A stretch of DNA of 64,000 nt from Chelydra serpentina (GCA_037349315.1 JBAIAC010000051.1:28308001-28372000), one strand, 5' to 3'. Positions 46,309-57,570 are shown, counted from the first letter of the stretch. Translations and numbers: made by a program. Notes: generated by a model not told the origin, from the sequence alone.

Positions 46309-48011
46309 TTGCGGCAGGTGGGGGGGTTGCCGCCACCTGGGCGTATGCTCTGGGGGCCGGGAGTGGGACACCCGCAGAGCTGGTAGAGGGAACAGCAGGG
46401 AAGGATGCCGTGGCAGTAGTGGCTGCCTCTGCCATGGAGGACCTGGCTTTTGTCGCGGGGCCCTTACCCTTCTTTTTACCCTGGCCCTTCCTGCCGGCTG
46501 GGGGGGGCTCCCCCAGGATCATGGGGGGCGAGGGACGTGGCAGTAGCGGAGGTCTCTTCAGTGTCTGCCACTGCCAGTGCCTCAGCGGGGGCGAGAGCAG
46601 GTGGTTCGGCAGCGGCGGTCGAGGTGGAGGCTAGGGAGGGTGACGGGTGAACAGGCGGAGGAGGGGCGGCCGTGCCATCTGGAGGGGCTCCTCCCTCCAT
46701 ATCGCCTGCCATGATGAGCAGGGGAAGAAGGGAAAACTCTTGAGAGGGGGGGTGGGGAGAGGAATCGGGGTGACCACTCCTCCCTGGTAGGCTGCAGGCA
46801 GGGGAGGAGGGCACTAAAAGTGGGGACAGGGTTCAGGGTTATCTTGGACTAGTGCGGGGGTAGGGTTCAGTCACCAACTCAAGATGGGAAATCCATCTCC
46901 TCTTGTTGCACTAGGGGAGGGGATGATATAACAGCATGGGGGTGCAGTGAGATAGGGTCAAAATTAAACAGGGGAGGGGCACAAGTGCATGGGAGGGGGC
47001 GTGGGTTCACGAAAGCGGGGGGCTAATCAGGGCAAACAGAGCTTCAGGGGGAGGGAGACAACCAACTAAGAATGGGGCAGAAAAACAAGGGACTAGTTTC
47101 AGGGCTAGGGTAGGGCAAACAAACAAGGCTGTAGATAGAGAGGGGCGGGGCAGGCAAAACTGAAACCAGCAAGGGGCTGGTACCAAAAAAGGAGAGGGGC
47201 CCAGATAGCTGCAAGGGGAAATGGGGCAGGTGGCAAGGGGCGTGCTGATGGAGGGGGAGGGTCAGTCGAAGGGGAATGGGGAGGGGCACGTGCACCCACG
47301 TGCGCTTGTGCAAAGTCAATTGTTGGGCTGGCTGCTGCTCCAGGCCCAAAAGGTGGAAACGGGCTCGGCTAGCCAGGCAAGCGGCTGAGTCCAGAGGCAG
47401 GAACCGGGGCAAACGGTGAGCAGGCAGCAGAGGTGGTGGTGGTGGAGGAGGGGGCAGCGGTGATTGTGGGGGTTGGATGGTGGGGCACAGATGAACCAGG
47501 TGGCAGGCTCTACGCCACACCCCCTGTGCCCCTACAAACACAGTCAATACCCCCACCACTAGAGCACAGAGTCTCCGCCGACGGTTTTCCGGGTCTTCCT
47601 CCTCTGGGTACTAGCAGCTTCCTGGCAGCAAACAGGGCAGCAGCAGCAGCTCCAGCAACTCCAGGCGGTGGTCCGGTTGTCAGGCAGGACCCCTCACAGA
47701 TGGTGGTGGTGGTGGTCACAGCAGCGGCTGGAGCAGGGGTCCCTCACACCCCTCCTCTGGGGAGAGGGCCAGCAGGCCCCCTCCCCCCCAAGGGGTTGCT
47801 GCAGCAGCAGGAGTAGCAGCAACCAAGGTGTTAGGGGGGGAGGGGGTTCAGCTGCCAGGCAGCCAGCAACCGGAGAGTAGAGTAGTGGGAGGGGTGTCTG
47901 GCCCAGCCAGGGGAGAAGCTGGAGTAGCAGCAAACAGCAGCTGGGAGGGCCCAGGGCCTAGCAGCAGCCCCAGCAAGATGAGCAGGAGCAGCAGCCCTCT
48001 ACCTCCTTCCC
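46309..48011 (-). mobile_element. Tx1-like retrotransposon copy 2, 3'-truncated
   Basis: On the minus strand the 5' end at 48011 equals that of copy 1, followed by the same 5' UTR with a short deletion near 47567 and then the N-terminal part of ORF1 (start ATG near 46711; KGQGKKKGKGPATKA; RAYAQVAATPPPAAT). It stops inside ORF1 at 46309 and joins the LTR target directly, without CCHC region, 3' UTR or A tail. Flanking blocks gccagatggctatagg... (46271) and gccagagggctatagg... (48013) form a target duplication of about 31 bp with one mismatch. Confidence 0.75.
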
Positions 48012-48615
48012 GGCCAGAGGGCTATAGGAAAGTGGTAAGGAACACTGGTTAGCCCCAGGCTAAACAAATCCTTGATACCTTATGGCAGTTGCTCCAGGTT
48101 AATCAAGACACCTGGGGCCAATTAAGAACTTTCCAGAAGGCAGGGAGGTTGATTGAGACACCTGCAGCCAATCAGGGGCTGGCTGAAACTAGTCAAAAGC
48201 CTCCCAGTGAGTCAGTGAGGGGCGCATGTCAGGAGCTGTGGAAGGAGGTTGCGCGTGAGGAGCTGGGAGCAAGAGGCACTAGGAGCAGAGAGTGAGAGGG
48301 CGTACTGCTGGAAGATCCTGTGGTGAGGATAAAGAAGGTGTTGGGAGGAGTCCATGGGGAAGTAGCCCATGGAGTTGTAGCTGTCGTGCAGTTGTTCCAG
48401 GAGGCACTCTAAACAGCTGCAATCCACAGGGCCCTGGGCTGGAACCTGGAGTAGAGGGCGGAGCCCGGGTTCCCCCTGAAAACTCCCAACTCCTGATCAG
48501 ACACAGGAGGAGTTAAGCTGGACTGTGGATTCTACTAGAGGGGAAGATCTCTGAGGCAAGCAGAATCCGCCAATAAGCGCAGGACCCACCGAGGTAGAGG
48601 AGGAACTTTGTCACA
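48012..48615 (+). mobile_element. LTR 3' remainder (TGTGAC family)
   Basis: After the duplicated target block the sequence continues as in the solo LTR at 11553: gttagccccaggctaa, atcaagacacctggggcc, gcaggacccacc and the end TTTGTCACA at 48615. It is followed by ctag (48616-48619). Together with 46257-46308 it makes one LTR split by Tx1-like copy 2. Confidence 0.75.
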
Positions 48616-48629
48616 CTAGATTATTCACA

Positions 48630-50293
48630 CAGGGGATCCCAAACTTTTTGCCAGCATAACCACATTTTGAGACTTACTGTCTCCTGTACCCCCAGATGAC
48701 ATAATAGAAACCAAGAATTTACACACGGACATTATTTAATGCTCTCTAATGTGACAGATGTGCTTGAGTGTTACAACACAGCTTCCCAAAGTCTGGCAGC
48801 ATGGTAGAAATTGCACATCTAATCTCCAGTTTTGACATCCGCAGAAGGTCAAGTCTGAGACTTGATGGACACAAGCACTGAATCCAGCTTCACACAAATA
48901 CAGGCTTGCGAATGGCACCATCAGTTTGAAGGTGCAGGTTGAGAATGCAGGATATTCATTCTCGTGACGTTCAAAAGCCAGTAGGAGAACACTTCAACCT
49001 CTCTAATCACTCAGTGACAGACTTAAAGGTGGCAATTTTGCAACAGGGGAAAAACTTCATAAACAGACTCCAACGAGAAGCTGCTGAACTAGAATTAATA
49101 TGCAAACTAGATACCATTAACAGGTTTGAACAGAGACTGGGAATGGCTCGGTCATTACATTAATTGAATCTATTTCCCCTAGTTTAGTATCCTAGTTAAG
49201 TACCCCTAACACCTTTGTGTCAACTGTCTGTAATGGGCCATCTTGATTATCACTTCAAAAGTTTCTTTCCCCTGCTGATAATAGTTCTTTTCAATTAATT
49301 AGCCTTTTACAGTTGGTATGGTTACTTCCACCTTTTCATGTTTCTCTGAATGTATAAATACCCTCCTACTGTATGTTCCATTCTATGCATTCGACGAAGC
49401 GGACTGTAGTCCACGAAAGCTTATGCTAAAATAAATTTGTTAGTCTCTAGGGTGCCACAAGTATTCCTTATTCTTGTGACAGTGAGCCAAACTCCTGGAG
49501 AGAAAGTTGAGCATATGTTCCTAACAAGAATCTATCACAGGAAATTTCAGTGAGCTGTTCAGTTTCAGCTGCTGGCAACTCCATGGCATCAGGCTTTCAC
49601 ACCCAATCATACTTTATCACATCCAGGTTGGGGGGAAAGGATGTAAACTGTTCCTCTGGCCAGCTGAGATGTTCAGGCATCACCAGTGTAGGAGGCTGAA
49701 TAATTTCATTGTCAGTCACGAACTTCCAAAGCTGAAGTAAGGATTCATAGTTTGTCTTCAATAGATTATACTTCCAGAAAACAATTCATGGATCCTGTGA
49801 TTTTGATTGACTCAGCTGAAGGATGGGGTGTTCTTTCCTTGCAGACCTGTATTCAGTTCATTCAGATTCCCAAATACAGCTGTGACGTAGGCAAGAAGGC
49901 ACTTCTTCCTCTAGGCACACAGAAAATCAACACATTCACTCTGTTCGCAGTCCATTGCATGGGCACGCAGCTCATCTCAGTTCAGAAAATCAGCCCAGCA
50001 CTTTTTGTCTTGGGAGCTAACAAGCTTCAGTGTGGAACAACAACAGGGCATGAGCGCACCCCATGTCTTTACACAGTTTTGCAAAGAGACCACGCAGGGA
50101 GACAGAACAGAATGTCTTTGAGAACTGCACTGTACATGTGAGGTTGCACTGAATGTGCAAGGTCACACCGCGAGAAGCGGGTAGGGGGGAAGGTGGCATC
50201 ATTTTGCAGGCCAAATCTGGCCCTTTGGACCCATGACCCCATCTGCTGGTGGCACAACCCCATTTGGGGTCAGAACCCGTGGCTTGGGGACTG
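48630..50293 (-). pseudogene. hAT transposase relic with terminal-repeat-like ends
   Basis: The + strand starts CAGGGGATCCCAAACTTTT and ends ggcttggggactg, similar to hAT ends, but an 8-bp duplication was not found. On the minus strand, about 50160-49990 encode LFAKLCKDMGCAHALLLFHTE, the hAT core block before the catalytic Glu region. About 48920-48860 encode FASLYLCEAGFSA, the C-terminal hAT dimerisation motif. Stops and shifts are frequent, so it is dead. A Penelope-like fragment (48925-49475) is inserted between the two blocks. This type resembles transposases that gave rise to the vertebrate FAM200/SCAND3/ZBED-type genes. Confidence 0.7.
48925..49475 (+). mobile_element. Penelope-like fragment, nested in the hAT relic
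   Basis: Bases 48970-49163 encode HFNLSNHSVTDLKVAIL and NRLQREAAELELICKLDTIN, collinear with the copy at 10 kb, followed by the same tail (ccacgaaagcttatgct, aataaatttgttagtctc). The GIY-YIG motif itself is lost at the 5' side. Confidence 0.8.
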
Positions 50294-50619
50294 TTCTGTT
50301 AATATCTTTGTCCCATATATTCCATCTAACTCCATGTCACTGCCCCAGGGTGATGTACAAATGCATATGAAGATATATTCTCTGTCCTGAGGAGCTGGTT
50401 TTGGTGCCTTGAGTGTGAGATTGCATCTGCTGCCTCACTCTGCAAACACAAAGGCATGTTTTTCTCTATATGCCTATAAAGTTTCTCCACTTGTCGGTGT
50501 TTTGTAGCTATGTCAATTCTCTGCCCTCTTTGGTGACTGTACAAAGCGCTCTTACCAGAACCACTGATAAAGAGTAAAAAAGGAGAGTTATGAACAGAGA
50601 GCAAAGGAATTGCATGTCA

Positions 50620-50795
50620 GGGATAGCTCAGTGGTTTGAGCATTGGCCTGCTAAACCCAGGGTTGTGAGTTCAATCCTTGAGGGGGCCATTTAGGGATCT
50701 GGGGCAAAAATTGGGGATTGGTCCTGCTTTGAGCAGGGGGTTGGACTAGATGACCTCCTAAAGTCCCTTCCAACCCTGATATTCTATGATTTTAT
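50620..50795 (+). mobile_element. tRNA-derived SINE with CR1-like tail (Cry I type)
   Basis: ggatagctcagtggtttgag (A box), gtgagttcaatcc (B box), gggggccatttagggatctgg, then the CR1-like tail ending ttccaaccctgatattc and an ATTCTATG unit. It is the cleanest sense-strand copy in the window. Confidence 0.9.
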
Positions 50796-52160
50796 ACCAA
50801 GCCAGATGAAACAGGTGTAAACAAGACTGTGATCAATGGGGAAGGCTCCAAATTGGCTATTGTCATGCTAATTTTCATCCCAGCAAGACTGCCTGACTGC
50901 AGCCCAGGAGGAGTAAGGCTTGTATGGGAACATCTCTGAGCTAAATACTGGATTACACTAATTAGACATCATATAGAGAAAACTCAGATCTTCCCATGCA
51001 TGGCAAGCCACTGTTTGTACCATGTCTACTTCCTGTGCCTCCCATAATGCTCCTTTTCCTGGAGTCATTCCAGAATGCGGCGTGTGCAGCCCAGGTGTAG
51101 GAGAAGGGCATGTGGGCTTTGGTTTTTTAGTCCTTGCTTCCACTAACATCCTCTTTTCCAGCTGCCAAAGCACTAGCCATGGCTCTAGCGCGTGGGGCAG
51201 TGAATGCTGTAACCACCTTGGTGGCCTGTAGAGGAGGGGTTGTGGGGTTTTGGCAGGCCCCCTACGTCTGTCTATTACTGAATGAGAGTCACTGTATTGT
51301 TGAGTCTCCATATCCCTGGGAAAGAGGTGTTCAGATCAGACACCCTTTCAGAGCCAGCTGAGGGGCAATGTTCACGTCATCTCAGGCCACAGCAATGCTT
51401 GTAACGGCTTATTGCTGTTTCCCAAACACAGCTTGAATCCATGCCTCTGGTGTTGGAAAGCATCCTGCAACTGTGTTCAGAGCCCCACTGAAAACCCTAC
51501 CCTCCCTACTATAGACCTCCGTGGTGCAGGGTCAGAAAACTGTTGGCACTATCAGTTCTCCCTGCCCCAGAAACAGCCCCCCACCCTGGTTTCTTTTATC
51601 TCCCCAGAAATGTAAGAGCAGCTGGTGTGTGCAAAAACAGGCCAGGTTTCTGGAATTAGGCAGATGCCCGCCCGTGGAGGAGATGCAGGTGCTCTGATAG
51701 TGTAGTAACAACAAGAGTTATTATCCCCTTTAAATATATGTTACATACTAAAAAACCCTATTTTAAAACATTGGTCAGGTTGCAAAGTGAAGCTCTCATT
51801 CCAGAACTATGGTTCTATGCAACCTTACTTCAGTTCTGCCCTTTGTGGGTAGGTCTTATGGTACAGTCTCCGACTGCACGATTATGTACAGTTTTTTCCA
51901 CGGCTCATGCAGTGAGCTAGTCTCAGGAACTGAGGCTATTGTTCAATATTTCTGCTTGTCTTTGACATACAAGCTGTGGCCCCGTGTCTTATTTACTGTA
52001 CACTGTTCAAACCCTGCACTGACTAGGGAATATTAATTTCCTCATGATCTTTTCCATCCCACTCATCACCATGTCTCATCCTCACAAGTATTAATACCTG
52101 GCTCTTAGGTAGTGTTTTTTGTCAGTAGATTTCAAAGCACGTCACAATGTTTAGTTTATT
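50796..52160. other. No gene recognised
   Basis: No exon, RNA gene or repeat family was identified in this intergenic stretch. Confidence 0.35.
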
Positions 52161-52164
52161 TCTC

Positions 52165-52325
52165 CTCACAGCCCATCTGTGCTATTATCCCCTTTGAACA
52201 GATGGGGAACTGAGGCACAGCGAGACCAAGTAACATGCCCAAAGTCACAGGGGAAGTCTGTGGCAGAGCAGGGAACTAAACGTGGGTCTCCCAAGACCTA
52301 ATGTTCTAACCACTAGGTCAGGATT
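52165..52325 (-). mobile_element. MIR-like SINE
   Basis: gctattatcccctttgaac, agatggggaactgaggcac, aacatgcccaaagtcac and tctaaccactaggtc give antisense MIR order. A second short piece (acagatggggaactgtggc) lies at about 52378-52410. Confidence 0.7.
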
Positions 52326-52887
52326 GCTTTGCATTTCTCTTCACTTGTCCGTTGTGAGACAGTGTTCTCTTCATGTTACAGATGGGGAACTGTGGCACAA
52401 AGAAATTAAGGCCAACATTTGCAAACGTCTCCACTAATCTTGGATGCTTGAGTGATTGCAGCATGCCAGCCTTGATTTTTCAGAGTATTTTTCTATGAGC
52501 AGCAAACAACAGAGAGGCAAACAGAAGGAGTTTGCCTGGGATCTGTCTGAGCAGAGGTACGCTAAGTGCTCCATTAGGGGGACTGCGCTGGTGAGTATCT
52601 GAGTGTCTGTTGAGGGGACAGTTTGGCAGTTTGACCGCGTGCTTGATTGTTTGATTGCTTGTTTGCTTGTTTGAACAGTGTGAATTGGGAGTGCTTTGTT
52701 CCAGCTGGCCCTGACCGTTATAAAAAGGCAGTCAGCTGCGAGCCAACGGAGCAGTGAACAGCAGAGAGGCAAACAGAAGGAGTTTGCCTGGGCGTTCGCC
52801 TGGAGACAGCCTACTGAGGCTTCCCTCTTGCAGGTGTCTCTGAGTAGCTTCTGCCACAAGTAAGGAAGCTCGTAGAAGGAAGAGACT

Positions 52888-53903
52888 ATGGATGCTGAGC
52901 GATCCGCTGTTGTGACCTGCACAGGATGTGCCATGTTTGTCTTTCGTCCACAGGATAGAAGCGACTTTGTCTGTACAAAGTGCAAGCTGATCTCCATATT
53001 GGAAGAGAAGATTCAAGGTCTGGAGAAACGAGTATCAACCCTGCGTTCCATAAAAGAAAATGAGGAGTTCCTGGATAGACATCAGGATAGGCTTCAGCAG
53101 GCACAATCTTCTGAAGATTCAGAGCAGGCTACGCAGCGGGGACAGAAGGCCAGCGAGGATAATTGGCGGCATGTGACTTCCAGAAGAGGAAAGAGTACCA
53201 GAAAAGTCCATGTACCAGAAACACAGATTCAGGTGAGCAACCATTTTCATGTTCTCTCCGCAGGTACTAGTGCAGAGAATGGAGTGGATGATACATCTGA
53301 GGGAACAGAGCAGAAGGAGACTCCACTGATTGGAAGGCATGAGATGCACCGTCCTAGGGATGGGGATTCCACGACCACCACTCCCAAGAGGAGGAGGAGG
53401 CTGGTGGTGGTTGGAGACTCTCTCTTCAGGGGGACTGAGTCATCTATCTGCTTCCCTGACCGGGAAAACCGAGAGGTGTGCTGCTTGCCAGGGGCTAGGA
53501 ATCATGATGTGACGGAGAGACTGCCGCGACTCATCAAGCCCTCAGATCGCTACCCCTTCTGCTTCTCCACGTGGGCACCAATGATACTGCCAAGAATGAC
53601 CTTGAGCGTATCACTGCAGACTACGTGGCTCTGGGAAGAAGGATAAAGGAGTTTGAGGTGCAAGTGGTGTTCTCGTCTATCCTCCCTGTGGCAGGAAAAG
53701 GCCGGGGTAGAGACCGTCAAATCGTGGAAGTCAATGAATGGCTACGCAGATGGTGTTGGAGAGAAGGGTTTGGATTCTTTGACCATGGGATGGTGTTCCA
53801 AGAAGAAGGAGTGCTAGGCAGAGATGGGCTCCACCTAACAAAGAGAGGGAAGAGCATCTTTGCAAGCAGGCTGGCTAACCTAGTGAGGAGGGCTTTACTC
53901 TAG
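52888..53903 (+). pseudogene. CR1 ORF1: zinc-finger plus SGNH-hydrolase (esterase) protein, one frameshift
   Basis: The N-terminus has a Cys2-type finger (CTGCAMFVF ... CTKC), followed by a coiled-coil-like segment (ILEEKIQGLEKRVSTL), a charged linker and an SGNH-hydrolase-like domain: VVVGDSLFRG (block I Ser), HVGTND (block III Gly/Asn) and DGLHLTKRG (block V Asp/His). CR1 ORF1 esterases are known and may act on membranes or binding rather than on a defined substrate. The frame shifts by one base near 53557, between block I and block III; all catalytic residues are otherwise kept. Confidence 0.85.
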
Positions 53904-54028
53904 GTTCACCGGGGGAAGGAGACCAAAGCCCCGAGGTAAGTGGGGAAGTGGGATACCGGGAGGAAGCACAAGTAAGTGAGTGCAAGAGGGGAGGGCTCCT
54001 GCCCCATACTGGGACAGCAGGATGATCA

Positions 54029-57000
54029 GTGAGTTATCTTAAATGCCTGTACACAAATGCAAGAAGCCTGGGGAACAAGCAGGGAGAACTGGAAGTCCTG
54101 GCACAGTCAAGGAATTATGATGTAATTGGAATAACAGAGACTTGGTGGGATAACTCACATGATTGGAGTACTGTCATGGATGGATATAAACTGTTCAGGA
54201 AGGATAGGCAGGGCAGAAAAGGTGGGGGAGTTGCGTTGTAGGTAAGAGAGCAGTATGACTGCTCAGAACTCCAGTATGAAACTGCAGAAAAACCTGAGAG
54301 TCTCTGGATTAAATTTAGAAGTGGGAGCAACAAGGGTAATGTCGTGGTGGGAGTCTGCTACAGACCACCAGAGCAGGGGGATGAGGTGGACGAGGCTTTC
54401 TTCCAGCAACTAACAGAAGTTACTAGATCACAGGCCCTGGTTCTCATGGGTGACTTTAATCACCCCAATATCTGCTGGGAGAGCAATACAGCAGTGCACA
54501 GACAATCCAGGAAGTTTTTGGAAAGTGTAGGACAATTTCCTGGTGCAAGTGCTGGAGGAACCAACTAGGGGAAAAGCTCTTCTTGACCTCCTGCTCACAA
54601 ACAGAGAAGAAATAGTAGAGGAAGCAATAGTGGATGGGAACCTGGGAGGCAGTGACCATGAGATGGTAGAGTTCAGGATCCTGACACAAGGAAGAAAGGA
54701 GAGCAGTAGAATACAGAGCCTGGACTTCAGAAAAGCAGACTTTGACTCCCTCAGGGAACTGATGGGCAATGACCCGTGGGAGAATAACATGAGGGGGAAA
54801 GGAATCGAGGAAAGCTGGCTGTATTTTAAAGAATCCTTATTGAGGTTGCAGGAACAAACCATCCCAATGTGTAGAAAGAAAAGTAAATATGGCAGGCGAC
54901 CAGCTTGGCTTAACAGTGAAATCCTTGCTCGTCTTAACACAAAAAAGCAGCTTACAAGAAGTGGAAGATTGGACAAATGACCAGGGAGGAGTATAAAAAT
55001 ATTGCTCAGGCATGCAGGAGTGAAATTAGAAAGGCCAAATCACACTTGGAGTTGCAGCTAGCCAGAGATGTTAGGAGTAACAAGAAGGGTTTCTTCAGGT
55101 ATGTTAGCAACAAGAAGAAAGTCAAGGAAAGTGTGGGTCCCTTGCTGAATGAGGGAGGGAACCTAGTGACAGAGGATGTGGAGAAAGCTAGTGTACTTGA
55201 CAGAACAAGGAGTAATGGTCTCAAGTTGCAGAGGGGGAGCTTTAGGTTGGATATTAGGACAAACTTTTTCACTAGTAGGGTGGTGAAGCACTGGAATGGG
55301 TTACCTCGGGAGGTGGTGGAATCTCCTTCCTTAGAGGTTTTTAAGGTCCAGCTTGACAAAGCCCTGGCTGGGATGATTTAGTTGGGGTTGGTCCTGTTTT
55401 GAGCAGGGGGTTGGACTAGATGACCTCCTGAGGTCCCTTCCAACCCTGAGATTCTATGATTCTATGGTTCTATGATACTCAATGCTTTTTTTGCCTCTGT
55501 CTTCACAGACAAGGTCAGCTCCCAGACAGCTGCACTCCACAGCATGGTATGGGGAGGAGGTGACCAGCCCTCTGTGGAGAAAGAAGTAGTTCGGGACTAT
55601 TTAGAAAAGTTGGACGAGCACAAGTCCATGGGGCCGGATGCACTGCATCTGAGGGTGCTAAAGGAATTGACCAATGTGATTGCAGAGCCATTGGCCATTA
55701 TCTTTGACAAATCATGGCAATCGGGGGAGGTCCCGGATGACTGGAAAAAAGCTAATGTAGTACCCATCTTTAAAAAAGAGAAGAAGGAAGATCCAGGGAA
55801 CTACAGGTCAGTCAGTCTCACCTCAGTCCCTGGAAAAATCATGGAACAGGTCCTCAAGGAATCAATTCTGAACCACTTAAAGGAGGGGAAAGTGATCAGG
55901 AACAGTCAGCATGGATTCACCAAGGGCAAGTCATGCCTGACTAACCTAATTGCCTTCTATGATGAGATAACTGGCTCTGTGGATGAGGGGAAAGCAGTGG
56001 ATGTGCTATTTCTTGACTTTAGCAAAGCTTTTGATACAGTCTCCCACAGTGTTCTTGCCAGCAAGTTAAAGACGTATGGGCTGGATGAATGAATGGTAAG
56101 GTGGATAGAAAACTGGCTAGATGGTCGGGCTCAACGGGTAGTGATCAATGATTCCATGTCTAGTTGGCAGCCGGTATCAAGTGGAGTGCCCCAAGGGTCG
56201 GTGCTGGGGCCGGTTTTGTTCAATATCTTCATTAACGATCTGGAGGATGGTGTGGACTGCACCCTTAGCAAGTTTGCAGATGACACTAAACTGGGAGGGG
56301 TGGTTGATACGCTGGAGGGTAGGGATAGGATACAGAGGGACCTAGACAAATTAGAGGATTGGGCCAAAAGAAATCTGATGAGGTTGAACAAGGACAAGTG
56401 CAGAGTCCTGCACTTAGGACGGAAGAATCCCATGCACGGCTACAGACTAGGGACCGAATGGCTGGGCAGCAGTTCTGCAGAAAAGGACCTAGGGGTTACG
56501 GCGGACAAAAAGCTGAATATGAGTCAACAGTGTGCCCTTGTGGCCAAGAAGGCTAATGGCATTTTGGGCTGTATAAGTAGGGGCATTTCCATGCAGATCG
56601 AGGGACGTGATCATTCCCCTCTATTCGGCACTGGTGAGGCCTCATTTGGAGTACTGTGTCCAGTTTTGGGCCCCACACTACAAGAAGGATGTGGATAAAT
56701 GGGAAAGAGTCCAGCAGAGGGCAACAAAAATGATTAGGGGACTGGAGCACATGACTTATGAGGCGAGGCTGAGGGAACTGGGATTATTTAGCCTGCAGAA
56801 GAGAAGAATGAGGAGGGATTTGATAGCTGCTTTCAACTACTTGAAAGGGGGTTCCAAAGAGGCTGGATCTAGACTGTTCTCAGTGGTAGAAGATGACAGA
56901 ACAAGGAGTAATAGTCTCAAATTGCAGAAGGGGAGGTTGAGGTTGGATATTAGGAAAAACATTTTTACTAGTAGGGTGGTGAAGCACTGGAATGGGTTAC

Positions 57001-57077
57001 CTAGGGAGGTGGTGGAATCTCCCTCCTTAGAGGTTTTTAAGGTCAGGTTTGACAAAGCCCTGGCTGGGATGATTTAG
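54029..57077 (+). pseudogene. CR1 ORF2: endonuclease and reverse transcriptase, multiply broken
   Basis: The apurinic-type endonuclease is recognisable by TNARSLGNKQGEL, GITETWW, LMGDFNHP and [10 protein letters not shown] (catalytic Asp and His). After a linker (54977-55196) and the nested tail, the RT domain runs from 55472: [42 protein letters not shown] and FADDTKLGG. The C-terminal region follows a one-base insertion near 56592. The stops are TAG at 54239-54241 and TGA at 56090-56092, where related copies have Trp. Confidence 0.88.
55197..55470 (+). mobile_element. Nested CR1 3' end inside CR1 ORF2
   Basis: Between gagaaagctagtgtac and tcaatgctttttttgcc, which are adjacent in CR1 ORF2, lies a 274-bp CR1 tail: [11 protein letters not shown] ... 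[15 protein letters not shown], a 3' UTR and two to three ATTCTATG-type units. No clear target duplication beyond TAC is seen, as usual for CR1. Confidence 0.85.
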
Positions 57078-57204
57078 TTGGGGTTGGTCCTGCTTTGAGC
57101 AGGGGGTTGGACTAGATGACCTCCTGAGGTCCCTTCCAATCCTCAGATTCTATGATTCTATGTCCCAAGCACTGTGTCAAGGTAATCCATCTGATCTTCA
57201 GCCA

Positions 57205-57345
57205 CCCCAGAAGAGAAGTATTCCCATTTTACAGATGGGGAAACAGAGAAAAACAGCAAGTTGCACAGTGAGCGAGTAGCAAAACATGCCTTAGAACTCA
57301 TAATCTCTTAATTCCCAACACTGCTCAGTCCACCAGGCCCCACTG
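57205..57345 (-). mobile_element. MIR-like SINE
   Basis: tattcccattttacagatgg, ggaaacagagaaa and agcaagttgcacagtgagc are in antisense MIR order. The copy is diverged. Confidence 0.5.
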
Positions 57346-57570
57346 CCAGAAATATTGAGCAGTCCCAGCTTCTCTTCACTTCAGTTGCACATATGAGCAC
57401 TTGGCATTTCTGAAATTGAGGCCATGGGTGGCTCAAGTTGGGCATCAAGAAATTGAAGCACCATGTAGAGAAGGTTCATCGTGGTTCGTCCCTCTCTGGG
57501 GCAGCAGGGAACCACACCTCCTCCCTTAGTCCTTGCATGGCCCCTTGGGGAATCAGTCAGGCCACAGGAG

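Larger units (their letters stand above)
52499..57162 (+). mobile_element. CR1 LINE, nearly full length, inactivated
   Basis: The order is: a 5' UTR with a repeated block (agagaggcaaacagaagg at about 52511 and 52764), ORF1 (52888-53903), a spacer with splice-like GT-rich sequence, ORF2 endonuclease (from about 54029), RT (from 55472) and a 3' UTR ending in ATTCTATG units at 57162. ORF1 has one frameshift. ORF2 has in-frame stops at 54239 and 56090, frameshifts near 54530 and 56592, and a nested CR1 tail at 55197-55470. Full-length CR1 copies are rare because most are strongly 5' truncated. Confidence 0.9.

Noticed and set aside
53119..53349. Minus-strand frame in CR1 ORF1, and similar antisense frames at 56131-56433 and 45327-45629
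   Set aside because: These are shadows of the CR1 coding frames and recur identically wherever CR1 occurs.
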